A DNA stretch of 32,532 bases from an uncultured Gammaproteobacteria bacterium (GCA_913045115.1 CAJWPJ010000010.1:1-32532); one strand, 5' to 3'; positions 8,133-17,111 are shown, numbered from the stretch's first letter. Program-made: numbers and translations. Notes: generated from the sequence alone by a model not told the origin.

Positions 8133-10340
8133 ATGAGAAAAACAGCCATAGTTATTGCTTTTTTGAGCAGTAATGCATTTGCGGATGATTTGGCGCCACT
8201 GAGTATATTTGGTGGTCAATCTACTGATGAAATCGCTGGTTCAGCGAACTTTATCGATGATGCGCAAATGAAAAAGTCTGGATACACTGATATCGAACGT
8301 CTGTTGAATGAGGTTCCAGGTGTATATTCACAGACTGAGGACGGATTAGGTCTTCGAACAAACATAGGTATGCGTGGTGTAAGTGCACTTCGTACAACTA
8401 AAGTTAATATTACTGAAGATGGTATTCTTCAAGGACCAGCAGTATATTCAAACCCTTCTATGTACTTCTTCCCAGATGTCGGAAGAGCTGAAGGAATTGA
8501 AGTTCTGAAAGGTGCAGCTGCTATAGGCACAGGACCTAGAACAACAGCTGGTGCGATCAACATAATATCAAGAAGTATTCCAACTGAAACTACTGGGTAT
8601 TATGGATTCACAATGGGTGATGATAACTATTTCAATCAGCATACATATTACGGTGGCGAAATGGGCAACCTTTCATATGTAATTGAGCTTTCAAATGCTG
8701 GTACAGAAGGTTACAAGGAAATTGAACCTGCAAGTGGAAATGATACAAATGCCGGTTATAGAAAAAACTCTGACTTATTTAAGTTGAGATATACGATGCC
8801 TTCATCTTATATTGAATTCTCAAGTCAGAACACATCAGAAACATCACATGAGTCTTATGTTGGATTAACAAGAGCAGATTTTGCTGCTAATCCATATAAA
8901 CGTTATGCTGCTTCATCACAAGATAAGATGGATAACGATTATCATAGATATATTCTGACATACAACATGGATCTTTCACCATCGACTAATTTTGTTGGTA
9001 AACTCTACAAAACTAAATATAGTCGTAACTGGAAAAAAGTTGGTTCAATTTATGTCAGTGATGATGGAACCGATACAGGTACAATCACAGAAGTAAGTTT
9101 TGACGATATCGACTGGAATGGCAACTGTGCTAACGATACTGGCACAGAACTTAGAGCATGTAACATTGTAACCAATGGTACATCTATGCTTTATGACGAT
9201 ACCTTTAGTAGTGATGATGAATATATCAAACGTTCAATTGGTCATAGAGACTATGGAATGTATGGGTATGATATGCAACTGAATCACGTTATGGGTAATC
9301 ATGACATTACACTAGGTTATAGAAAACACCATGACTACAGACAAAGAAAGGATAATGGTATTTCTGAGAAATATACATTAGATGATAACAACACAATGGT
9401 TGCTGTTAACATTGACCGTGATGCAGCAGCTTTACAAGAGAGAAAATCTGCTTGGGCTGATTCTATAAGTATTCAAGATAGAATTACTCACGGTAATTTT
9501 GTAACAACACTTGGTGTTAGATATGAAGATGTTGACTATGACAAAATTTCAAAATCTGATGGCAGTTTAACTAAATATGATAACAGCGAAACAATGGTCG
9601 CAGCTAGTACTGTGTATTCAATGGGCGCTGGTAAGTCAATGTTCGCTGCATATAGTCAAGGTTATAACCCAACAGGTCCATCAAGTGTAGATCCTGATGA
9701 GTCAGATAACTACGAAATTGGATATAGATCAAGATCTGCAAACAGCTTTTTAGAGGTAGTGGCATTCTTTGTCGATTATGACAACTTGAATGAAACTTGT
9801 TCTATTGCATCTGGTTGTGGTAACGCAAGTAACTCTCAAACAAACGCTGGTGAAGCTGAGTCTAAAGGTTTAGAAATTACTTATAAAGTAAATAATCTAT
9901 TCCCTTCAACTCAGATGAAAGGCGCTGAAGTTACAAGTGGAGTTAGATATCCCTTCACAATTGCAATGACTTTCCAAGATTCAGAAAGAACCGTTGGAAC
10001 TAGTTCAAGCAAACCAGCAAACAAAACGTTACCATATAACCCAGAACAAATCTTTTATGTATCACTTGGTGCAGAAACGAATGACTGGGATTATAAGTTT
10101 GCTGCGAAATATACAGATGAATATTTCACAAATGATACAAATACTATTAAAACCGATTCTGGCATAGTTGTAGATTTCCAAGGTGGAATCAAACTTGACA
10201 AACTCGGTATGCCAGGAACACGTGCTTTTGTTAATATAGATAACCTACTTGACAAAACATACTTGGCATCAGCTCATGAGTATGGTGTTAGACCTAACAA
10301 GCCACAAACATTTATGGCAGGTATGGCAATAGACTTCTGA
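8133..10340 (+). CDS. TonB-dependent receptor, FecA-like (siderophore / ferric citrate type)
   Basis: Signal peptide MRKTAIVIAFLSSNAFA; plug motifs IERLLNEVPGVYSQTEDGLGLRTNIGMRGV, VLKGAAAIGTGPRTTAGAINIISR; C-terminal beta strand ending in F. Confidence 0.88.
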   Translation: MRKTAIVIAFLSSNAFADDLAPLSIFGGQSTDEIAGSANFIDDAQMKKSGYTDIERLLNEVPGVYSQTEDGLGLRTNIGMRGVSALRTTKVNITEDGILQGPAVYSNPSMYFFPDVGRAEGIEVLKGAAAIGTGPRTTAGAINIISRSIPTETTGYYGFTMGDDNYFNQHTYYGGEMGNLSYVIELSNAGTEGYKEIEPASGNDTNAGYRKNSDLFKLRYTMPSSYIEFSSQNTSETSHESYVGLTRADFAANPYKRYAASSQDKMDNDYHRYILTYNMDLSPSTNFVGKLYKTKYSRNWKKVGSIYVSDDGTDTGTITEVSFDDIDWNGNCANDTGTELRACNIVTNGTSMLYDDTFSSDDEYIKRSIGHRDYGMYGYDMQLNHVMGNHDITLGYRKHHDYRQRKDNGISEKYTLDDNNTMVAVNIDRDAAALQERKSAWADSISIQDRITHGNFVTTLGVRYEDVDYDKISKSDGSLTKYDNSETMVAASTVYSMGAGKSMFAAYSQGYNPTGPSSVDPDESDNYEIGYRSRSANSFLEVVAFFVDYDNLNETCSIASGCGNASNSQTNAGEAESKGLEITYKVNNLFPSTQMKGAEVTSGVRYPFTIAMTFQDSERTVGTSSSKPANKTLPYNPEQIFYVSLGAETNDWDYKFAAKYTDEYFTNDTNTIKTDSGIVVDFQGGIKLDKLGMPGTRAFVNIDNLLDKTYLASAHEYGVRPNKPQTFMAGMAIDF

Positions 10341-10380
10341 GAAAAATAAATTTTATATCGTTCTCCGATGATATGAATGA

Positions 10381-10407
10381 GTCTGGCTGGATTCCCTGCA
10401 GCCAGAC
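10381..10407 (+). terminator. Hairpin GTCTGGCTG-N9-CAGCCAGAC downstream of receptor
   Basis: Perfect 9-bp inverted repeat, 9-nt loop, ~40 nt after the receptor stop; not followed by a long T tract. Confidence 0.5.
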
Positions 10408-10415
10408 TTCAGATT

Positions 10416-10459
10416 GAAGATACTCGTTTCCTTATTTCCCTATTGTTGCGAGTATCTTC
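10416..10459 (+). repeat. Second inverted repeat GAAGATACTCG-N22-CGAGTATCTTC
   Basis: Perfect 11-bp inverted repeat immediately after the first hairpin; leader or terminator structure. Confidence 0.5.
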
Positions 10460-10508
10460 TACTTTAATTCATTCTTTAAATTTGTTACTGTACTGTTGGG
10501 GTAATAAA

Positions 10509-10904
10509 TTGAATAAAATTATTAAAATATTCCTGATAATATTAGTAGCATTTCAACCGCTACACAGTTATACAGTCATAAATACATCATCTGCAGTTCA
10601 AGATAATGGATTTCATCTTCTCCATACAGAACTTTGTGGTAGCAAATATTCTAATTCTATATCTCACACAGAAAAACTATCTAATTTTCTAGACAGGATC
10701 AATACAGCTTTACTCTCTGATATGCCTGAGGATTGTGTCTGTTGTAGTTCAATTGATATTAATTCAACAGATATAATTACTGTTAAATATCAGCATATTA
10801 ACGTAGGATTTAATACTGCCAAAATTCATAATTCAGTTTACGCTCCTAACGTAAAATCATTAACACCATATACAAATCAATCTAGAGCACCACCATTAGT
10901 TTAA
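10509..10904 (+). CDS. DUF2946-like exported Cys-containing protein (copper-linked family, tentative)
   Basis: In-frame TTG start at 10509 preceded by GGGG; signal-like NKIIKIFLIILVAFQPLHS; DCVCC motif; C-terminus SRAPPLV, as in DUF2946. ORF-track start at 10377 would place coding through two hairpins. Confidence 0.5.
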   Translation: MNKIIKIFLIILVAFQPLHSYTVINTSSAVQDNGFHLLHTELCGSKYSNSISHTEKLSNFLDRINTALLSDMPEDCVCCSSIDINSTDIITVKYQHINVGFNTAKIHNSVYAPNVKSLTPYTNQSRAPPLV

Positions 10905-10941
10905 TTAAATCGTTTTAATTAAATTTAATCTGGAGGTAATA

Positions 10942-12936
10942 ATGAATAGATTAATAATTATGATCTTCAGCGCTATATTGATAACAAATGTTTCAGCTGA
11001 AGAATTAACAGATATACAAATAAGTAGCCCTGTGATGGACAAGGCAACAATCAGTAATGAAGCCATAGAGGAAATTGATACGCGTAATGCTGTTGATGGT
11101 GGCGATCTACTAAAAAATATTAATGGTGTAAATACTATTAGGCGTGGTGGTCATGGACTTGAAGCCGTTATCCGAGGTCAAAGTGACTCTAGACTTAATA
11201 CATTTCTTGACGGCGCTATGGTTTATGGAGCATGTTCTTCTAAAATGGATCCAGCAAGTACTTATGCAAACGTTAATAACTATGACTCCGTCACGGTAAT
11301 TAAAGGAACACAATCCGTACTTTTTGGTGCTGGCGGTCCTGGAGGTATCGTAAGTTTTAAACGTGTTACTAATCCAGTTAGTAAACCTGAATTTAGTGTA
11401 GGGCAAAACTTTGATTCTAATGCCGGTTCTTATACAACCAGTGCTAATATGGTTTTCCCACTTTCATCTAGTAGTTATCTAAGGCTAAATGGATCATCAT
11501 CTAATTCTGGTAACTTTGAAACTGGCGCAGGCATTAAACCATTAACTGAATACTCAACTACTGACTATACAGTGATTTTAGGTACATTACTCTCGGATGG
11601 CTCTAAGCTAGAGTTCAACTATTCTAATAACAGACAAGATAAAGTTGGATATCCTGGTTTGAGGATGGATATTGCATACAGTTATACAGATATGTATACG
11701 ATGAAGTATCACAAGGTAACACCATTTGGTATCTTTTCATCTCTGAACCTTGAGCTGTTCAATACGGATATTGATCACTTGATGGATAATACGACTCTTA
11801 GAGGTTCAACAGGAAATGGAAGCATGTTTACTCCTACTTCCTCAGACACCTATGGAGGGAGGATAATAGGTAATATTGGCACCGACATGAGAGCGGGGCT
11901 AGATTATGAGCATAATACAAAAAACGCAGAACAAAACATGACCATGATGGGCAGTAATGTTTTTATGGCTTACTTGTGGCCTGATGTAGAAACAGAAAAG
12001 CTTGGCCTTTTCTTTGAAAAAGATCTAGATAATATATCCTATGGCCTTAGATATGATCAGGTTGAAGTTACACCAAATAAAGCTACAGCTGACCCAGGTT
12101 CTGGAATGCAACAGAAAACTGCTAATCAGATATACACAGCAGACTATACTGGGACAATTACAGCAAGCGAGAGAGACTTTGATAATATAAGTGGTTTTAT
12201 AAGATTCAATAGGGATCTCAGTCATGGAAAATCTTACATAAGTCTAAGTGTTAATGAGAGAGCTCCAGATACTACCGAACTATTTAATGCCAAACATAGT
12301 AGCACTGCGATGATGAGACATGTCGGTAATCCAAATCTCTCTAGTGAAAGGCATATGACAATCGAGCTTGGCTATGACGGAATGTTTTTGGGCAACCACA
12401 TTGATGGTTCTATTTACTATAATGATGTCGATGATTATGTAACAACATACAGATTAGATGATTCAGCAATGAAAGCTAGATTATATAAAAACGTTGATGC
12501 AACTTTATATGGTTACGAGTTAACTGCTCATAGATTAATTGCAGGTATAGATACTACACTAAATCTTAATTACACACGTGGTGAGGACGATACACAAAAT
12601 AGAGCACTACCTCAAATTATGCCCCTTGCAGGTGATTTAACATTTGAAATTAAATCAGCTAAAGCTAACTATGGTCTCAGAATTAACTTTGCTGATACTC
12701 AAGATAGATTTGATTCTAAAGTTTTAGATGTTGGTGAGACCTCAGGATACACTGTCTATGATGTATTTGCGGGCTTTGAGCCTGCGCCTAACCTTCGTTT
12801 TACTATAGGTATGGGCAATATTACAGACAAACGATATGCAACTCATCTGAATACAACGAACACTTTGGATAGTTCGGCAACAAGAACTGATGAACCCGGT
12901 AGGACATTATTTGGATCGGTTAATTACGAGTTCTAA
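10942..12936 (+). CDS. TonB-dependent copper receptor, OprC/NosA type
   Basis: Plug RGQSDSRLNTFLDGAMVYGACSSKMDPASTYANVNNYDSVTVIKGTQSVLFGAGGPGG; contains CxxxM (C98-M102) and HxMDN (H279-M281) as in OprC; GGAGG RBS upstream. Confidence 0.82.
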   Translation: MNRLIIMIFSAILITNVSAEELTDIQISSPVMDKATISNEAIEEIDTRNAVDGGDLLKNINGVNTIRRGGHGLEAVIRGQSDSRLNTFLDGAMVYGACSSKMDPASTYANVNNYDSVTVIKGTQSVLFGAGGPGGIVSFKRVTNPVSKPEFSVGQNFDSNAGSYTTSANMVFPLSSSSYLRLNGSSSNSGNFETGAGIKPLTEYSTTDYTVILGTLLSDGSKLEFNYSNNRQDKVGYPGLRMDIAYSYTDMYTMKYHKVTPFGIFSSLNLELFNTDIDHLMDNTTLRGSTGNGSMFTPTSSDTYGGRIIGNIGTDMRAGLDYEHNTKNAEQNMTMMGSNVFMAYLWPDVETEKLGLFFEKDLDNISYGLRYDQVEVTPNKATADPGSGMQQKTANQIYTADYTGTITASERDFDNISGFIRFNRDLSHGKSYISLSVNERAPDTTELFNAKHSSTAMMRHVGNPNLSSERHMTIELGYDGMFLGNHIDGSIYYNDVDDYVTTYRLDDSAMKARLYKNVDATLYGYELTAHRLIAGIDTTLNLNYTRGEDDTQNRALPQIMPLAGDLTFEIKSAKANYGLRINFADTQDRFDSKVLDVGETSGYTVYDVFAGFEPAPNLRFTIGMGNITDKRYATHLNTTNTLDSSATRTDEPGRTLFGSVNYEF

Positions 12937-12946
12937 TCTAAAAAAA

Positions 12947-12979
12947 TAGTCTAACAGGGCTTAAAACTCTGTTAGACTA
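12947..12979 (+). terminator. Hairpin TAGTCTAACAG ... CTGTTAGACTA
   Basis: Perfect 11-bp inverted repeat between the copper receptor stop and exbB, flanked by an A-rich upstream run. Confidence 0.6.
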
Positions 12980-13004
12980 ATTGTTGGAATGAATAAATCA
13001 TAAT

Positions 13005-13631
13005 ATGGAATTTGGATCACTACTTACTAAAGGCGGACCTGTAGTCTACATACTTCTGGGATTATCAGTTTATGTTTTATCAATTGTCATCTATAAGTTA
13101 CATGTACTTTTCAAAGTAAATTTTTTTAGAACAGATGTTACTCAGGCTAGTTTGGCACTATGGTTTGAGGATAAAAAAGAGGATGCCTATAAGGCTATTT
13201 CAAAAGATATTCACCCGCAAAAAGAGGTAGTGTCATTTACTATGTATCATTTACTTAAAAATAATATTGCACAAGATAAAGAACGATACCTCAGAGAGGA
13301 GGTGTCTCGACTTAGTCAAGAGAGATTGGAATATTATGAATCAAATCTAGATACCTTAAAAGTAATCGCAATGGTAGCACCCTTATTAGGCTTATTAGGA
13401 ACAGTTTTTGGAATGATTGATGCATTTCAGCAAATGGAAATGGCAGGCAATAATATCAACCCTTCAACTCTATCAGGTGGTATTTGGGAAGCTTTGTTGA
13501 CGACAGCTGTTGGATTATCTGTGGCGATACCAACTGTGCTTTTTGAAAGTTATTTCAGAGCAACAAATGAAAAATTAAAAATAAATATTGAACACTCAGT
13601 GACTAAGCTTTTAACAGCTCACATGAACTAA
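13005..13631 (+). CDS. exbB: ExbB/TolQ/MotA family proton channel
   Basis: VIAMVAPLLGLLGTVFGMIDAFQQM and LSGGIWEALLTTAVGLSVAIPTVLFESYF. Confidence 0.92.
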   Translation: MEFGSLLTKGGPVVYILLGLSVYVLSIVIYKLHVLFKVNFFRTDVTQASLALWFEDKKEDAYKAISKDIHPQKEVVSFTMYHLLKNNIAQDKERYLREEVSRLSQERLEYYESNLDTLKVIAMVAPLLGLLGTVFGMIDAFQQMEMAGNNINPSTLSGGIWEALLTTAVGLSVAIPTVLFESYFRATNEKLKINIEHSVTKLLTAHMN

Positions 13632-14077
13632 TTACAGCATCCTTTATTAAATTTTTTTAATCTCCAGTAATTGTAAGGCCATGGTGTTAGAAAGCCTGCA
13701 ATCAACATCAGCGGAATAACCATTAAATTTATTTTGGCACCACCAGTAACTAAGTAATCTACAAGGTTCATTGCAATTTCCATACTGATCATAGAGATAA
13801 GGCTCATACCAATCGCTGTTTTAAATGCTGATGAGAGGTTCATTTGTTTTAACAAAATAATAGTCTCTAAAACAATACTTGTGATAATACCATTTGTCAT
13901 GGCAAGAAGCATAATTGATAGGGTGCTCCATGGAATTTCATTAACCTGGAAATAGTAAATTGTTCCCATGTCACCTATGCTGCAGCCAATTAAGCACCAC
14001 ATAGTATTATACGCAGATTGACGCCAAGTGGTGTTGCAATCCCAGTCAATAGTGTTATCGATAGCTGCAAATATCAT
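13628..14077 (-). CDS. DUF4396-like integral membrane protein
   Basis: CLIGCSIGDMGTIYYF, AMTNGIITSIVLETIILL, GMSLISMISMEIAMNLVDYLVTGGAK, GFLTPWPYNYWRLKKFNKGCCN. Confidence 0.65.
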   Translation of the reverse strand: MIFAAIDNTIDWDCNTTWRQSAYNTMWCLIGCSIGDMGTIYYFQVNEIPWSTLSIMLLAMTNGIITSIVLETIILLKQMNLSSAFKTAIGMSLISMISMEIAMNLVDYLVTGGAKINLMVIPLMLIAGFLTPWPYNYWRLKKFNKGCCN

Positions 14078-14376
14078 AATTCAATACATATATTATTATC
14101 TTTCATGACAGTCTTATAAGCTTTTATCGGTTCATCGGCAGGTTCATTCAAAGCCTTGCCAGTTTCCAAATCAAAGTGACTCCCGTGCAAAGAGCATTTA
14201 ATAGTTTTATCTTTCAGACATCCTAGTATTAATTCTGAGTCCTCATGACTACACATGTTATCAACTACATAAAATTTTTCTTCAACTTTTGCTACAAGGT
14301 AAGAGTGACCCTCATGAATAATCTCAAGCATACTATTTTCTGTAAAGTCTTCCTTAGAGCATAAATGCACAATCAT
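14074..14376 (-). CDS. Rieske [2Fe-2S] ferredoxin-like protein
   Basis: CSHE ... CSLHGSHFDLETGKAL ligand motifs (CxH, CxxH). Confidence 0.88.
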   Translation of the reverse strand: MIVHLCSKEDFTENSMLEIIHEGHSYLVAKVEEKFYVVDNMCSHEDSELILGCLKDKTIKCSLHGSHFDLETGKALNEPADEPIKAYKTVMKDNNICIEL

Positions 14377-15482
14377 TTCTTAATCCTTTTTAGGGCAGCT
14401 CCGGTTTTTATAACTCGTAAGACTTCTTTAGAGCATTCACTCAAATCATTTCCAGTAGCACGTTGTAAGATAATTGCTGCACCAAGCTGTATACATGACA
14501 ACATAGGACCGTCATTACCTGATAGAGCATCTAAACCTGACTTAATTGTCTCTTTGGCAATTTCAGCTGCATCCACTTTTGATGCAATTTTATCTTTAGT
14601 ATTTTTCCTTGTTATTTCTTCAGGAATATCAACAGCTCGTGATGACTGGACTATTCCTAGATCCCCAGGAATGACCTCATAAGATTTATCTTGATTATCT
14701 GCATTGTGATAAAAATGAACTTTACCAGTTTGTCTTAAAGATGGGATTATTCCTCCCTCGGTTCCTCGGATAACAGTTGCTGAGGTAAACTCTGCATTTC
14801 TTGAGAGCTCTAAATATATGGGTGGATATGGCTTGTGAACGAAACCTGTAAAAAACATATCATTTTTTGATGATACAGGCTTTACCAATACCTCAACTGT
14901 TGTTATTACAGGTCTTTTTATAATTTGTTTTCTTAGACTCATGAGACTGTGAAGTTTTGGATTAAATATTGACTGATCTGCATATGCCCATCCAATATCT
15001 TTATTTTCTAATCTTTCTACTATTTCTTCATGATTATTACTAGAGTTATATCCTAGCTCATTTAAAGTTAAGTGATGAGTACAACCATACTTAGGACCAA
15101 CAGATAAAACCCCATGAGAAATAATTGGTAGACCAAGTTCTGCTATAACTGGAAGAATAAAAACAGAAGAAGGCAGATTTCTAGAAAATCCATCATATGG
15201 ATCTGCAATATTAATGAGACTATCACATGAAGTATTCACAGTGGTTGTAGACTCAATAATTGCGTCATGAACACCCAAGTTCTCATCCATAGTTTCTCTT
15301 TTCATGCGCAAAGCAATCAAAAAAATTGCTGATTGAACTAGGTCAATTTCTCCATTAAGAATGTCGGTCATTGACCTCTTCGCTTCATCTCTGGAAATAT
15401 TTTTACTTAGTTCTGGACCAGTGGCAATCCGCTGAATTACAGATTTCATATTTTCTTGAGCTTCTGTAGATGTTTTATTCAC
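14373..15482 (-). CDS. Divergent anthranilate phosphoribosyltransferase-like (TrpD/glycosyltransferase family 3) protein
   Basis: Overall TrpD-like layout (DEAKRSMTDILNGEIDLVQSAIFLIALRMKRET; ELGLPIISHGVLSVGPKYG; VIRGTEGG) but the GTGGD region is replaced by ADPYDGFSRN. Confidence 0.65.
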   Translation of the reverse strand: MNKTSTEAQENMKSVIQRIATGPELSKNISRDEAKRSMTDILNGEIDLVQSAIFLIALRMKRETMDENLGVHDAIIESTTTVNTSCDSLINIADPYDGFSRNLPSSVFILPVIAELGLPIISHGVLSVGPKYGCTHHLTLNELGYNSSNNHEEIVERLENKDIGWAYADQSIFNPKLHSLMSLRKQIIKRPVITTVEVLVKPVSSKNDMFFTGFVHKPYPPIYLELSRNAEFTSATVIRGTEGGIIPSLRQTGKVHFYHNADNQDKSYEVIPGDLGIVQSSRAVDIPEEITRKNTKDKIASKVDAAEIAKETIKSGLDALSGNDGPMLSCIQLGAAIILQRATGNDLSECSKEVLRVIKTGAALKRIKK

Positions 15483-16078
15483 TTAAATACTATCCATGTT
15501 GTCGCTATGTATTTCGACCCTTTCTTTACTGTAACACCTCGATGTTCATGCGTCCAAAATGGAGGGAAGATTACAAGCTTTCCTTTCTCTGGTTTTATTT
15601 TGACCTTTTGATGCAAGAACTCTGTCTCACCACCTGGGCCGTCTACATTATTTAGATACCATATCGCGACAAGTTGTCTATCACTCATTTGATGACTACC
15701 TGTATCAATATGCCAATGAAAGTACTCACCGGCATCAGTTCTTTGTATTGCATACCCAATATCTTTAAATTTACCGTTGAAAAAATCATACTCCTTTTTC
15801 ATTTTTGATAGAGCTTTCGATAGGCTGACAAAAAATATCTCGTCTATATCTTTCCATGAATCTTTACCGCTGATCACCATATCGGTAGATTTTTTTACAT
15901 TATCATTCTCTTCAAAATTTGGACCGACCCTTCCTCTATAATGATCGTCTTTTGAGTCTTCAAACCTTTTAACTATTTCGTCACATTTTTCGGGTGTTAT
16001 TTCATTATCAAATTCAAATATAAAGCTACCCGGACTTTTTTCAATGAGCCTTTTATCTATCTTTATTTCATTAGTCAT
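15479..16078 (-). CDS. 2OG-Fe(II) oxygenase (prolyl 4-hydroxylase-like)
   Basis: YFHWHIDTGSH (HxD), LVAIWYLNNVDGPGGETEFLHQ, LVIFPPFWTHEHRGVTVKKGSKYIATTW. Confidence 0.85.
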   Translation of the reverse strand: MTNEIKIDKRLIEKSPGSFIFEFDNEITPEKCDEIVKRFEDSKDDHYRGRVGPNFEENDNVKKSTDMVISGKDSWKDIDEIFFVSLSKALSKMKKEYDFFNGKFKDIGYAIQRTDAGEYFHWHIDTGSHQMSDRQLVAIWYLNNVDGPGGETEFLHQKVKIKPEKGKLVIFPPFWTHEHRGVTVKKGSKYIATTWIVFK

Positions 16079-16118
16079 AATATTTATATTACACAGTAAA
16101 TGTTATCATCTGAATATT

Positions 16119-16682
16119 ATGGCAATAAGAATTAAAAGCAAGTGGTCAAAAACCGTAAAAAGAAAGAAGACCCCAGAGGACTATGGTAGCGCCCTGTCCT
16201 TTATCTCATGGAGGTTATCTTTAGATAAGGCAAAAACGCTCCATGGTGAGGATTTTGAATACGAAAATGATCATCAAAGAGTTTCTATAATTGTAGAGTA
16301 CATGTCATTTCAAGTTCATCTAGTTGATAGATTATTATTTGAAGACAATATGGATAGTGAATTTAGAGCTCAAGTTATGAACTCGCTAGGGAAACAATCA
16401 GCAAGAATAATGCAAGAGAATTGTGAGGATCTTTTTGGACCAGGGGATTACAAGAAAGGCTATATCAATACACTTAATCTTAGATCAACAGAGTACTCTG
16501 AATTTGAATTTTCAAGAAAGGGGAGTAATTACTCTTTATACAGACACCTGTCAAAAAAATGCCAAGATGTTATGGGTTACAGTCAGACAAACAAATGGGT
16601 TATGGATCAGATTATAGATATTGATTCAGTAGAGATATTAAAAAAGATTCTTGAAGTTTACGACTCAGTAACGAAGTCTTGA
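16119..16682 (+). CDS. Hypothetical protein
   Basis: 188-codon ORF; ATG at 16119 (MAIRIKSKWSKTVKRKKTPEDYG) preferred over 16044, which overlaps the divergent gene. Confidence 0.7.
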   Translation: MAIRIKSKWSKTVKRKKTPEDYGSALSFISWRLSLDKAKTLHGEDFEYENDHQRVSIIVEYMSFQVHLVDRLLFEDNMDSEFRAQVMNSLGKQSARIMQENCEDLFGPGDYKKGYINTLNLRSTEYSEFEFSRKGSNYSLYRHLSKKCQDVMGYSQTNKWVMDQIIDIDSVEILKKILEVYDSVTKS

Positions 16683-16683
16683 G

Positions 16684-16878
16684 TTAGTCTTTAAATTTTT
16701 CTACGTTATCGAAATTATTATTTTTACCGTCTTCATATCCTGCTTGGTATGCATCGGTTACTCTTTGCTCTTCCACTTCTGGTGCGTCTTGATAGCCTTC
16801 TTGCCAGCCTAGTATGTATTGATCGCTAGCATTCATTTTTTCAAGTTCAGTTACTTTATCAAAATATTCTTGATTCAT
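16684..16878 (-). CDS. Small hypothetical acidic protein with GxxxGY/GYxxG repeats
   Basis: 64 aa, internal similarity YILGWQEGYQ / AYQAGYEDGK; 1-nt stop/start overlap with upstream gene. Confidence 0.65.
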   Translation of the reverse strand: MNQEYFDKVTELEKMNASDQYILGWQEGYQDAPEVEEQRVTDAYQAGYEDGKNNNFDNVEKFKD

Positions 16879-17111
16879 TATGTTCTTATTGACCCCTTTA
16901 TTTGGTGCGCTATATCAACTAGTCTGTTAGCAAGTTTTTCATGCTCTTCTTTATACTCTTTAACGATGCCCTTAGGATTATGGTGTATGTCTTTCTCAGT
17001 GACTCCTTTCTCTCTTTCGAGTTCCATAAATTTTTTTTGAATCTCTAGAATCCTCGCTATTATCTCTTTTCTTTCTTTTTGTAGCTCTTTCTCATTAACT
17101 GCATCAGTCAT
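16878..17111 (-). CDS. Small hypothetical coiled-coil-like protein
   Basis: 77 aa, Glu/Lys-rich heptad-like; TAATG coupling with upstream gene. Confidence 0.65.
   Translation of the reverse strand: MTDAVNEKELQKERKEIIARILEIQKKFMELEREKGVTEKDIHHNPKGIVKEYKEEHEKLANRLVDIAHQIKGSIRT

Noticed and set aside
10900-10926. Repeat TTTAATTAAAT...TTTTAATTAAATTT before the copper receptor
   Set aside because: Low-complexity AT sequence; expected in AT-rich intergenic DNA.
14365-14682. 105-aa + strand ORF antisense to the TrpD-like gene
   Set aside because: Shadow ORF of a well-supported coding region; no family motif.
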